Positions 14,164-21,590 of a stretch of DNA of 26,088 bases are shown piece after piece. Under the pieces are notes generated by a model. It worked only from the letters and a program-made list of their open reading frames with translations, had not been told where the DNA came from and searched no databases. Every line of letters starts with the position of its first letter. Within the stretch, counting starts at the first letter, position 1. The position numbers and the translations under genes are program-made. Source of the stretch: Syntrophaceae bacterium UBA6252 (lineage in GTDB: Bacteria > Desulfobacterota > Syntrophia > Syntrophales > UBA6807). The stretch is from the NCBI GenBank assembly GCA_002441265.1, contig DJVQ01000010.1, positions 25,825 through 51,912 of the forward strand, in the 5' to 3' direction.

Positions 14164-14991
14164 CTACGGGCCGGGCACGGTGTCGATGGTGTACTCCACG
14201 GCGTTCGCCGGGGGGTCCGGTACGAGAATCATGAACGGGACGGTCCCTTCCCGGGGGACGAGCGTGTTGGGATAATCCCTCCCCCCCGGGGTGGAGAGGA
14301 TGGCTTTCAGTTCGTCCAGGGACAGGGTCGCCAGCTCCTCGTCGGTGAGGATGTTTCCCCCCAGGGAGACCTCTTCCCGCATCGTCTTTCCCTGCGGATC
14401 GAGAATCCTCGCCCGGACGCGGATGGGGGGGAGCGATTCGGCCGCGTTGTTCACGGCCATTCCCCGGATGACCATCAGGTTGCCGGCGGAGGGGCTGTTC
14501 ACGAAACGCTCTTCCACGGCGGTGAAGAAAACGGCCTTTTCCTGCGAACCGGGAAGAACCCGGCGGATGGAGGAGACGGCCCGCTCATAGAGGGACTTGG
14601 CCCGGTCCGGTTGAAGCAGGGAGAACACTCCCGCCACGATGACCAGGAAGAAGAGGAAGAGAAGAACCTTCTTCCCTGCGGAGGTTGTCTTTTCCGCCGG
14701 GGCTTCCTCTCCCGGGAGGGGCTGGACGGCTTCCCGTTCTTCGTCGGATGCAGCCTCCGCGGGGAGCTGTTCCGGTGTCACCGAAGGGACCTCTTCTCCC
14801 GGGAAGCCGGCACCGGATTCCCCGGGAAAGGCCGCCGCCGGGGCCTCCGGTTTCACGGCCTCTTCCGCTTCCGGTTCCCGGTAAAGAAAGACGTGCCTGC
14901 AGCGGGTGCACCGGAGCCATACGCCCCTGCCCCGGTCCTTTCCTCCCTCGAAGCGGTACTTCGTGTGGCAGCGAGAGCATTCGACGATCAC
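14164..14991 (-). CDS. Zinc-ribbon single-pass membrane protein, DUF3426-like
   Basis: A 275-residue protein on the minus strand. It opens with an MJ0042-type zinc ribbon, CSRCHTKYRF...CTRC, with C5, C8, C28 and C31 as likely ligands. An acidic Pro/Glu/Ala-rich linker covers about 38-105. One membrane helix (KKVLLFLFFLVIVAGVFSLL) spans about 107-126. The C-terminal domain (about 150-275) resembles DUF3426: LMVIRGMAVNNAAESLPPIR, then RARILDPQGKTMREE and VPFMILVPDPPANAVEY. Such proteins are common and uncharacterised in Proteobacteria. The start is GTG 14991 with GGAGGA upstream. It lies 12 bases downstream of hpt and is probably co-transcribed with it. Confidence 0.85.
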   Translation of the reverse strand: MIVECSRCHTKYRFEGGKDRGRGVWLRCTRCRHVFLYREPEAEEAVKPEAPAAAFPGESGAGFPGEEVPSVTPEQLPAEAASDEEREAVQPLPGEEAPAEKTTSAGKKVLLFLFFLVIVAGVFSLLQPDRAKSLYERAVSSIRRVLPGSQEKAVFFTAVEERFVNSPSAGNLMVIRGMAVNNAAESLPPIRVRARILDPQGKTMREEVSLGGNILTDEELATLSLDELKAILSTPGGRDYPNTLVPREGTVPFMILVPDPPANAVEYTIDTVPGP

Positions 14992-15003
14992 GGGTTCCTC
15001 CCT

Positions 15004-15531
15004 TTATAAATCCTCAAGAACGCACACATCGGGGAGATACCTGAATTTCTCGTCGCAATCCAGGCCGTATCCCACGATGAATCCTCCGGGGACGGTGAAC
15101 CCCACGTACTCTGCGTCGATTTCCGTTTCCCGCCGTTCCTTCTTGTCGATGAAGGCGCAGATGGCGACGGACCGCGGCTTCCGGTCCTTCAGGGTCTGCT
15201 TCAGATAGGCGAGCGTCGTCCCCGTGTCGATGATGTCCTCCACGAGAAGAATGTCCTTCCCCTCGATGGGAAGGGAGATGTCCTTCGTGATCCGGATGGT
15301 TCCCGAGCTGACTGTCCCGGAGCCGTAACTCGACGCGGCGATGAAATCGATGGTGTGGGGGATGGAGAGGTTCCGGACGAGGTCCGCGAGGAACACGAAG
15401 GAACCCTTCAGGACGCCGACGAGCACCAGTTCCCTTCCGCCGTAATCCCGTGCGATATCGCCCGCGATTTCGGACACCCGTTTCGCGATGTCGTCTTTCC
15501 GGATGAGAATGGAAGGTTTTTTCTGTTCCAT
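15004..15531 (-). CDS. hpt: Hypoxanthine phosphoribosyltransferase
   Basis: Purine salvage enzyme of 175 residues converting hypoxanthine or guanine plus PRPP to IMP or GMP. The PRPP-binding motif is ILLVEDIIDTGTTL (about residues 94-107). Other family segments are VGVLKGSFVFLADL and DFIAASSYGSGT (flexible loop), and the base-binding end GFTVPGGFIVGYGLDCDEKF. I place the start at ATG 15531 with GGAGGG upstream; the open frame extends further but that part is not family-like. A sigma-70-type promoter lies just upstream. The downstream zinc-ribbon gene probably shares the transcript. Confidence 0.95.
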   Translation of the reverse strand: MEQKKPSILIRKDDIAKRVSEIAGDIARDYGGRELVLVGVLKGSFVFLADLVRNLSIPHTIDFIAASSYGSGTVSSGTIRITKDISLPIEGKDILLVEDIIDTGTTLAYLKQTLKDRKPRSVAICAFIDKKERRETEIDAEYVGFTVPGGFIVGYGLDCDEKFRYLPDVCVLEDL

Positions 15532-15555
15532 CGGTCCCGCCCTCCTTAACCGGTT

Positions 15556-15585
15556 CCTATAGCCTATGCGGCACAAGATCGTCAA
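15556..15585 (-). promoter_or_regulatory. Sigma-70-type promoter of hpt
   Basis: On the minus strand, TTGACG (15585-15580), an 18-base spacer and TATAGG (15561-15556). It sits between the Cys-cluster gene and hpt, so hpt can be transcribed on its own. Confidence 0.6.
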
Positions 15586-15603
15586 TAAAGGAATTTCCGC
15601 TTC

Positions 15604-16443
15604 TTACGGTTCCGCGGTCCCGCCGCCCCCCCCGGGAGCGCCGAGGGCCGCCGTGAGGGCTCGGATCTTCTCCCGGACCAGCGCTTCCGCGGCGCGCAGC
15701 GTTTCCGGGTCCTCGATCCGGGAGGTGAGGCTCACGAGGATCCGGTCGAAGGGGGAGCGGTGGCATCCCATGGCCTCGTACGGGATGTGATGGATCATGT
15801 ACTGGGACCCGTCGAAGTAGTACTTGCCGAACCGGTTCGTTTCCCGGGACCGGAAGGGCCAGGAAATCTTGAGGGAGAAGAAATCGAGGGCCAGCGACTT
15901 GAAGGGCTCCCGCCGGAAGGTATCCGGATCGGGCATGGCCCCCATCTCGTCGCTGACGATACGGAAATATTCCTTGACGAGATCGATGTCGGTGATGCAA
16001 AGACCGTAAAGATACCAGTCGTCGACGATGTGGAGGACCGCCTGCTGCTCCTGCCGGGTGAGGAAGTGGTAGCTCGGGCAGAAGTGCCCGTCGCACAGTT
16101 CCCGGCCGTAGAAGGAGATGTCCCGGAGGTCCCTTCCCCCGTTCTGCAGCGGGTGGAGGAGACATCCCACCCGGGTTTCCTCCGCGTCGAGAAACCCCAG
16201 GTACTCGCAGCAGTAGATGACGGGGTAAATCCGCGCCTGGGGCTCCTTTTCCCTGGTTTCCCGGGAGAAGGGGAGGAGGTCCTTTTCGTCCCGGACCGAT
16301 TCCCGGAACCGGCGGGTCCGTTTCCGGAGGCGCTCCGTGAGGGAGGCCCGGCTGCTGTCCAGATAGTTGTACAGCCCGCAGCATGCGCCGCAGGACTTTC
16401 CCCCGCCGGGCTGGCACAGATGAAGAAACGGCGGATCGGCCAT
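15604..16443 (-). CDS. YkgJ-like cysteine-cluster protein
   Basis: A 279-residue soluble protein with several cysteine clusters: C10, then CGACC at 18-22 (KSCGACCGLYNYLD), a YCCEYLGFL segment, VGCLLHP and CDGHFCPSYHF. Such clusters are typical of the YkgJ/CxxCxxCC family, thought to bind zinc or an iron-sulfur cluster; no reaction is firmly known. The CGACCGLYNYLDS form resembles proteins I recall from Desulfobacterota. The start is ATG 16443 with a weak AAGGA upstream. It is divergent from the CYTH gene, and the intergenic space holds an 11-bp inverted repeat. hpt follows downstream but has its own promoter. Confidence 0.78.
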   Translation of the reverse strand: MADPPFLHLCQPGGGKSCGACCGLYNYLDSSRASLTERLRKRTRRFRESVRDEKDLLPFSRETREKEPQARIYPVIYCCEYLGFLDAEETRVGCLLHPLQNGGRDLRDISFYGRELCDGHFCPSYHFLTRQEQQAVLHIVDDWYLYGLCITDIDLVKEYFRIVSDEMGAMPDPDTFRREPFKSLALDFFSLKISWPFRSRETNRFGKYYFDGSQYMIHHIPYEAMGCHRSPFDRILVSLTSRIEDPETLRAAEALVREKIRALTAALGAPGGGGGTAEP

Positions 16444-16458
16444 AAAAGTGTTCCTTAT

Positions 16459-16484
16459 CCTTTCCGATCGGCAGATCGGAAAGG
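16459..16484. promoter_or_regulatory. Perfect 11-bp inverted repeat between divergent genes
   Basis: CCTTTCCGATC at 16459-16469 and its exact complement GATCGGAAAGG at 16474-16484, separated by GGCA. It ends two bases before a TATACT -10 sequence (16487-16492) facing the CYTH gene and covers the -35 position, where no good -35 is seen. A dimeric regulator site, or an RNA hairpin in the message of the Cys-cluster gene, would both fit. Confidence 0.6.
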
Positions 16485-16538
16485 GTTATACTGGCGGGAG
16501 GGACAAAAAGCAAGACCCCGTTCCGCCGGGGAGGCGGC

Positions 16539-17006
16539 ATGGCACTGGAGATCGAAAGGCGTTTTCTCGTCCGGGACGACTCCGTCGTCCGCGGGTTGAA
16601 GGGGGTCTTCATCCGGCAGGCGTTCCTGGATCTGAAGAAGGAGGGCGTCCTCCGGATCCGGATCGCCGGGGACGAGGCCACTCTGGCGGTGAAGATCCTC
16701 CGGAAGGCGGCGGTCCGCATCGAGTACGAGTACGGAATCCCTTCCGGGGACGCCGAGGAGATGTTCGGCCTTTGCGATCTTCCTCCCCTGGAGAAGAACC
16801 GGTACCCCCTTTCCTTCGGGGGGCGGGAATGGGTGGTCGACGTCTTCCGCGGGGAGAACGAGGGGCTCCTCGTCGCCGAGATCGAACTCGAGCGGGAGGA
16901 CGCGGTGTTCGCCCTTCCTCCCTGGGCCGGCCGGGAGATTACCGGGGACTCCCGCTACCTGAACACCCATCTTTACCGGAATCCTTTCCGGTCGTGGCCT
17001 CGATGA
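16539..17006 (+). CDS. CYTH-domain phosphatase-like protein
   Basis: A 155-residue protein made of a single CYTH domain. The N-terminal signature ALEIERRFLV carries the glutamates that bind metal-triphosphate (EIER form of ExExK). Further strand motifs are GVLRIRIAGDEATLAVKIL, IEYEYGIPSGDAEEMF, RYPLSFGGREWVVDVF and LLVAEIELERE. Members hydrolyse inorganic triphosphate or thiamine triphosphate, or act as class IV adenylyl cyclases; the bacterial single-domain form is most often a triphosphatase. The start is ATG 16539 with GGGGAGG upstream. Its last 68 bases overlap the end of the convergent hydrolase gene. Confidence 0.88.
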   Translation: MALEIERRFLVRDDSVVRGLKGVFIRQAFLDLKKEGVLRIRIAGDEATLAVKILRKAAVRIEYEYGIPSGDAEEMFGLCDLPPLEKNRYPLSFGGREWVVDVFRGENEGLLVAEIELEREDAVFALPPWAGREITGDSRYLNTHLYRNPFRSWPR

Positions 17007-17769
17007 AGGACGCCATGTGGAGGAGGACCTCCTCCTTCGCCTGAAGGTGGGGGATGTGCCCGCAGTCCGGGACCAGCCAGGCCTGCGCGGGGCCTGAGGT
17101 CTTTTCCGCGATGGTCATCACCTGGATGGGGGTGCCGTACTCGTCCCCCTCGCCCTGGATGACCAGGAGGGGACAGCGGACATCTGGGAGATCGCTCACG
17201 GCGTTCCAGTCCCGGAACCGGGGGTCGAGCCAGGTGTCGGCCCAGCCGTGGAACACCCCCTCGGTGTTGGCGCCGTGATACACCGAAAGGCGCTTTCGCA
17301 GATCCGTTCTCCCGTACAGGTCCAACGCTTTCCGGATGCCCTCGAGGGTGATGTCCTCGACGAAGACGTGGGCCGCCTCGGTGATGACGGCGCAGACCCT
17401 GTCGGGAAAACGGGCGGCGAAAAGGAGGGCGATGGTGCCGCCGTCGCTGTGGCCGATGAGGACGGCTTTTTCGATGCCCTGGGCGTCCAGGGTTTCCGGG
17501 AGGGCGTGGAAAGCTTCCTCGTGGAGGTACTCCGGGTTCCTGGGGAGGGACAGGGGATCCGATTTCCCGTGGCCCAGCCGGTCGTAGACGAATCCCGGCC
17601 GGTCCGTCCGTTCACAGAGAAGGGCGGGGAAGTCCTTCCACTGGGCGGTGCTTCCCAGCCCCTCGTGGAGAAAGACAAGCACGGGCCGCGGCCTTTCCCG
17701 GTCGATCCACTCCCCGTAGAGGCGATGCCCCCGGGCGTGGAAATAAAGGGATTCCTTCCCCTGTTTCAT
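16939..17769 (-). CDS. Alpha/beta-fold hydrolase
   Basis: A 276-residue cytosolic hydrolase with the full catalytic set: nucleophile S108 in GHSDGG, acid D209 in GEGDEYGT and H238 in PDCGHIPH. The oxyanion segment is LVFLHEGLGS and a cap-like part lies around 135-195. Substrate specificity cannot be read; the family includes esterases, C-C bond hydrolases and others. The last 20 or so residues (GKDSGKDGCSGSGSPR) are low complexity, lie beyond the fold and are encoded antisense to the end of the CYTH gene. The start is ATG 17769 with AGAGGG upstream. Confidence 0.9.
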   Translation of the reverse strand: MKQGKESLYFHARGHRLYGEWIDRERPRPVLVFLHEGLGSTAQWKDFPALLCERTDRPGFVYDRLGHGKSDPLSLPRNPEYLHEEAFHALPETLDAQGIEKAVLIGHSDGGTIALLFAARFPDRVCAVITEAAHVFVEDITLEGIRKALDLYGRTDLRKRLSVYHGANTEGVFHGWADTWLDPRFRDWNAVSDLPDVRCPLLVIQGEGDEYGTPIQVMTIAEKTSGPAQAWLVPDCGHIPHLQAKEEVLLHMASFIEATTGKDSGKDGCSGSGSPR

Positions 17770-17817
17770 CGGTTTTCCCTCTCGAAAGGACGGAACCCCC
17801 CGTCCGTTTTGGAAAAG

Positions 17818-17846
17818 ACGATAGCGGAAAACCCCTCGTTCATCAA
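17818..17846 (-). promoter_or_regulatory. Sigma-70-type promoter of the hydrolase gene
   Basis: On the minus strand, TTGATG (17846-17841), a 17-base spacer and TATCGT (17823-17818), about 50 bases before the ATG at 17769. Confidence 0.55.
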
Positions 17847-17879
17847 GGAAAAAGGGGGGGACGATCCTCCCGTTTCCGC

Positions 17880-18056
17880 TTGAGATCCGGCGCGAACCGG
17901 CTCGGGGTTTTTGTCATGCCGGGAATCGCCCGCATCGCGGACAGGCCCCGCGTCATGCCGCGGGGCAGCAGGGAGGGATGCAATCGGGGAGCGAGGAAGC
18001 GTCCCTGTTTTCTCTTGCCGAAGTGCCCGTCTTCAGGTACATTCGGACAAGATGTC
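17880..18056. other. Gene-free, hairpin-rich stretch upstream of the suf promoter
   Basis: No coding frame is supported. It contains a perfect 8-bp hairpin, GCCCCGCG (17945-17952) with CGCGGGGC (17959-17966), loop TCATGC. A second potential stem, CAGGGA around 17969 with TCCCTG at 18002-18007, is followed by TTTTCTCTT. It ends before the sufC promoter, so it is not part of that leader. It may hold a small RNA or only a terminator. Confidence 0.35.
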
Positions 18057-18085
18057 TTGAAAAGAAGCCGTAAATATTTTATAAA
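18057..18085 (+). promoter_or_regulatory. Sigma-70-type promoter of the sufC-sufB operon
   Basis: TTGAAA at 18057-18062, a 17-base spacer and TATAAA at 18080-18085 form a near-consensus promoter. Transcription would start near 18092, about 30 bases before the sufC ATG. Confidence 0.72.
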
Positions 18086-18120
18086 GCGGGGTCCACAACG
18101 GACTTTGCGGGAGTCGTGCC

Positions 18121-18879
18121 ATGCTGCAGATCGAAGACTTGCAGGTTCATCTGGGGGACAAGGAGATCCTGGCCCACATCGACCTGGAAATCAATGCGGG
18201 GGAAACCCACATTCTTTTCGGACCCAACGGTTCCGGGAAGACCTCCCTTCTCATGACCATCATGGGATATCCCCAGTACCGCGTGACGGCGGGGAAAATC
18301 CGGTTCAAGGGCGAGGACATCACCCACATGCCCGTCCATGAGCGGGCGAAGCTCGGGATCGGCATGTCCTTCCAGAGGCCGCCCAGCATCCAGGGGCTGA
18401 AGACCCGCCAGATGGTGGCGATCTGCGGCGGGAAGAAGGAGGTCCCCGTCGACGATCTCGCGGCGAAGATGAATTTCACGGAGTTTCTGAACCGGGACAT
18501 CAACGTCGGATTCTCCGGAGGGGAAATCAAACGGTCGGAACTCCTTCAGCTCATGGCGCAGGAGCCGGACCTCCTGCTCTTCGACGAACCCGAGTCCGGG
18601 GTGGACCTGGAGAACATCGCCCTCATCGGGAACACCATCAGCCGCCTCCTGGAACGGGACCTCAAGCCCGGCCCGGAGAAGACCTGCAAGGAAATGCACA
18701 AGAAAAGAAAACGGATGGGGCTCATCATCACCCACACCGGCTTCATCCTCGATTACGTGGCGGCGGACAAGGGGCAGGTTCTCTACCACGGCGTTCTGGC
18801 CTGCAAGGGCAATCCCATCGACATTTTCCGCCAGATCAAGGAGACAGGATACGAGGAGTGCTGCCGATGCGTACTTTAG
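18121..18879 (+). CDS. sufC: SufC-type Fe-S assembly ATPase (minimal-system form)
   Basis: ABC-type ATPase of 252 residues that drives the SufB scaffold in iron-sulfur cluster assembly; cytosolic. Walker A is GPNGSGKT (34-41). The Q-loop region is FQRPPSIQGLKTRQM, typical of SufC. The signature is FSGGEIKRSELLQ (131-143), Walker B with the catalytic Glu is LLLFDEPESGVD, and the switch His is H205. Two oddities: a Lys-rich insertion around 176-200 (KPGPEKTCKEMHKKRKRM), and a C-terminus EECCRC that puts three cysteines (247, 248, 250) within four residues. It resembles the archaeal and anaerobe two-gene form (called SMS in recent literature) rather than E. coli SufC. The stop lies 12 bases inside the sufB gene. 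Confidence 0.92.
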   Translation: MLQIEDLQVHLGDKEILAHIDLEINAGETHILFGPNGSGKTSLLMTIMGYPQYRVTAGKIRFKGEDITHMPVHERAKLGIGMSFQRPPSIQGLKTRQMVAICGGKKEVPVDDLAAKMNFTEFLNRDINVGFSGGEIKRSELLQLMAQEPDLLLFDEPESGVDLENIALIGNTISRLLERDLKPGPEKTCKEMHKKRKRMGLIITHTGFILDYVAADKGQVLYHGVLACKGNPIDIFRQIKETGYEECCRCVL

Positions 18880-20078
18880 AGGAAAAAGCCCGGGAGGCGA
18901 AAAACAAGAAGGCGGCCCTCGGGCCGGACGTGGATCTCGACACTTTCGACGTCCGGGCGGAGGCGCACCAGCGTCTCCAGAACCTCGGGCAGGTCGGGCA
19001 GCAGGACCGGGACCGGCTGATCCAGGCGGGGGTCGACGTGACCGAAGCGGGACGGTCGGGCTCCTATCTCCAGAAGGACGCCACCGCCGTTTACGCCGGG
19101 GCGAAGGACGAGGGGGTGGAGGTCATTCCCATCAAGGAAGCCCTGGAAAAGCACGCCTGGGCCCGGGAACATTACTGGAAGCTTCTTTCCGTGGACGTGG
19201 ACAAGTACACCGCCCGGGCCTTCACGGACCTTCACGACGGGTATGTCATCCGGGCCCTGCCGGGAAGCCGCGCCTTCTTTCCCGTGCAGGCCTGTCTCTA
19301 CCTGGAAAAGCAGAACCTGAGCCAGAACGTCCACAACATCATCATCGCCGAGGAGGGATCGGAACTCCACATCATCACGGGCTGCGTGACGGCGGCCCAC
19401 GTGAGCCGGGGCCTCCACGTGGGGATCTCGGAGTTCTACGTGAAAAAGAACGCCACGCTGAGCTTCACCATGATCCACCACTGGGCCGAAGACATGATGG
19501 TGCGGCCCCGCTCCGTGGGGCGGGTCGAGGAGGGCGGTCTTTTCCTCAACAATTACGTCTGTATGAAGCCCGTAAAATCGCTCCAGATGTACCCCACGAC
19601 CCACCTGGTGGGCCCGGGTGCGGTGGCCCGGTTCTACAGCCTTCTCGTCGGGCATCCGGGATCGGAGCTGGACGTGGGCGGCCGCATTTCCCTCGAGGCC
19701 GACGACACCCGCGCGGAAATCGTGTCCCGTGCCATCACGAACGGCGGGAAGATCATCGCCCGCGGGGACATCATCGGGGAACGGGCCGGCGTGAAGGGGC
19801 ACCTGGAATGCCGCGGCCTGATCCTGAAGGGAGGAGAGATCCACGCCATCCCGGAACTCAAGGGCAGGACGGAAGGCGTCGAGCTTTCCCACGAGGCGGC
19901 AGTCGGGAAGATCGCCCAGGAGGAAATCCTTTATCTCATGTCGAGGGGGCTGTCGGAGGACGAGGCGACGGCGACCATCGTCCGGGGCTTTCTGAGCGTG
20001 GACATCCCCGGTCTTCCCGAGGGTCTGAAGGAGCAGATCGACCAGGCCGTGGACCTGAGCCAGAAAAGTGTCCTGTAG
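18867..20078 (+). CDS. sufB: SufB-type Fe-S cluster scaffold (minimal-system form)
   Basis: A 403-residue scaffold that works with SufC. The C-terminal SufB/SufD core has SELHIITGCVTAAHVSRGLH, FTMIHHWAEDM and RAGVKGHLECRGLILKG, then ELSHEAAVGKI. C315 and the H342-E343 pair correspond to the catalytic Cys and His/Glu of E. coli SufB, so this is a functional SufB rather than a SufD. It is shorter than E. coli SufB (about 495). I take ATG 18867 (AGGAG at 18854-18858) as start; an upstream GTG at 18858 is less likely. No sufD, sufS, sufE or sufU lies nearby. It ends nine bases before the convergent purU. Confidence 0.93.
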   Translation: MRTLEEKAREAKNKKAALGPDVDLDTFDVRAEAHQRLQNLGQVGQQDRDRLIQAGVDVTEAGRSGSYLQKDATAVYAGAKDEGVEVIPIKEALEKHAWAREHYWKLLSVDVDKYTARAFTDLHDGYVIRALPGSRAFFPVQACLYLEKQNLSQNVHNIIIAEEGSELHIITGCVTAAHVSRGLHVGISEFYVKKNATLSFTMIHHWAEDMMVRPRSVGRVEEGGLFLNNYVCMKPVKSLQMYPTTHLVGPGAVARFYSLLVGHPGSELDVGGRISLEADDTRAEIVSRAITNGGKIIARGDIIGERAGVKGHLECRGLILKGGEIHAIPELKGRTEGVELSHEAAVGKIAQEEILYLMSRGLSEDEATATIVRGFLSVDIPGLPEGLKEQIDQAVDLSQKSVL

Positions 20079-20087
20079 AAACGGGGA

Positions 20088-20945
20088 TCACTCGAACACG
20101 ATCGTCTTGGACCCGTACACGAGGATCCTGTCGGCAAGATGAAGCCTTACCGCCTTGGCAAGGACGACGCGCTCGATGTCCTTGCCTTTTATTTTGATGT
20201 CGTTGATGGAGTCGCGGTGTGAGATCTCGATGACGTCCTGCGCGATGATCGGCCCGTCGTCGAGGGCTTCCGTGACGTAGTGGCTCGTGGCGCCGATGAT
20301 CTTGACGCCCCGCTCGTAGGCCTGCTGGTAGGGCTTCCCTCCCGCGAAGGCGGGAAGGAAGGAATGGTGGATGTTGATGATGCGGTTCTTGTACCGGTTC
20401 ACGAAGGCCGGGCTGAGAACCTGCATGTACCGGGCGAGGATGATGAGGTCGATGCGCTGACGCTCCAGTTCCTCCATCTCCCGCTCCTCCTGCTCGGCCT
20501 TGTTCTCCTGGGTGATGGGATAGTACCGGAAGGCGAGCCCGAACTGCTCGGCCAGGGGCTGCAGGTCCGGGTGGTTGCTGATGACGAGCGGGAAGACCCC
20601 CCGGAATTCCCCCATGAGGTGGCGCAGCAGGAGGTCGTGAAAACAGTGGACGTGGCGGGACACGAAAATGGCCACCCGCGGGATTTCGTCGGAAAAGCGG
20701 ATGTTCCATTTCATCCGGAAGCGTTCCGCGAGAGGTCTGAAGGCCTCCTTGATCCCTTCACGGGGGATGGCGAACCCGGCAAGGTCCCATTCGATGCGCA
20801 TGAAGAGGATGTTTCCCGGCTGCGCCGTGTGCTGGGCCGCGTGAAGAATGTTCCCCTCGTGCTGAAAGATGAATCCGGAGATGGATGCGACGATGCCCTT
20901 CTGGTCGGGGCAGGATAGAAGCAGGACGGCCGTCGGATTTTCCAT
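20088..20945 (-). CDS. purU: Formyltetrahydrofolate deformylase
   Basis: A 285-residue enzyme that hydrolyses 10-formyl-THF to THF and formate, supplying formate for purine synthesis or balancing one-carbon pools. The N-terminal ACT domain (about 1-80) begins AVLLLSCPDQKGIVASISGF. The formyltransferase domain (about 88-285) has RVAIFVSRHVHCFHDLL, ILARYMQVLSPAFV and the catalytic Asn-His region NIHHSFLPAFAGGKPY, followed by GATSHYVTEALDDGPIIAQD, whose aspartate completes the active site. The start is ATG 20945 with a weak AGGAA upstream. A strong promoter lies 50-80 bases upstream on the minus strand. Confidence 0.96.
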   Translation of the reverse strand: MENPTAVLLLSCPDQKGIVASISGFIFQHEGNILHAAQHTAQPGNILFMRIEWDLAGFAIPREGIKEAFRPLAERFRMKWNIRFSDEIPRVAIFVSRHVHCFHDLLLRHLMGEFRGVFPLVISNHPDLQPLAEQFGLAFRYYPITQENKAEQEEREMEELERQRIDLIILARYMQVLSPAFVNRYKNRIINIHHSFLPAFAGGKPYQQAYERGVKIIGATSHYVTEALDDGPIIAQDVIEISHRDSINDIKIKGKDIERVVLAKAVRLHLADRILVYGSKTIVFE

Positions 20946-20998
20946 TTTCGTTGTGTTCCTATGTTGATGTGGGGGCTTTCCGGTTTCCCGGGAGCTGA

Positions 20999-21027
20999 AG
21001 TATAAGGAGAAGAATTCCGTTCGTCAA
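20999..21027 (-). promoter_or_regulatory. Sigma-70-type promoter of purU
   Basis: On the minus strand, TTGACG (21027-21022), a 17-base spacer and TATACT (21004-20999). It is one of the best promoter matches in the window. Confidence 0.75.
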
Positions 21028-21122
21028 CAGGAAACTCGCGGGGAACCCCGCCCGTTCCCGGGCGCCGGCCCCCGGGGGGGCCTCCGGGACGACGGGGAAA
21101 AACGCAAGTCATGGAGAAACGG

Positions 21123-21590
21123 ATGGAACCTGTGGAAAAGATACCCCTTCCGAACGGGCTCGTGGTGGAGATCTACGACCGTTCGCGGCCCATCGCCCGG
21201 GACACGGTCCACGTGCGGATGGACGTCCGGATGGAAGTGCCCCTGGAGGAGCGCTTCTTCGACGATCCCGCCCGCTACCGGGAGACGGCGGCCCTCTTCG
21301 GACCGGTCCCGGCCTACGGCTACCGGAAGGAGCGGACCTTCACGTCCGCCGGGAAGGCGAAGGAGGTCTTCGAGGAACTCCTCGGGGATTTCCGGAAGGA
21401 CATCCTCCCGTACCTGGGCAATCCCCGGTTCGCCGAGCGTTTCGCCCAGGCGAAGCAGCGGGAGGCGGAGGAGCACCGGATCCGAGGGGGAGGGCTTCCC
21501 GGAGAAGGGACGGGGGACGGCGACGACGGGGAGGATCTCGAGACCCTTCTCAGGAAACAGGAGGAATCATCGGGAGGAGGAAAGGAATGA
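21123..21590 (+). CDS. Conserved-looking hypothetical protein upstream of mdh
   Basis: A soluble protein of about 155 residues that I do not recognise by function. The first 80 residues look like a beta-rich domain (KIPLPNGLVVEIYDRSRPIA, then DTVHVRMDVRMEVPL). A helical segment follows (KAKEVFEELLGDFRKDILPY), and the last 45 residues are charged, Gly-rich and probably disordered. No signal peptide, membrane helix or cysteine cluster is present. I prefer ATG 21123, which has GGAG six bases upstream; ATG 21111 in the same frame would add four residues. The stop overlaps the mdh start (ATGA at 21587-21590), so it is coupled to mdh and may be conserved with it. Confidence 0.75.
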   Translation: MEPVEKIPLPNGLVVEIYDRSRPIARDTVHVRMDVRMEVPLEERFFDDPARYRETAALFGPVPAYGYRKERTFTSAGKAKEVFEELLGDFRKDILPYLGNPRFAERFAQAKQREAEEHRIRGGGLPGEGTGDGDDGEDLETLLRKQEESSGGGKE

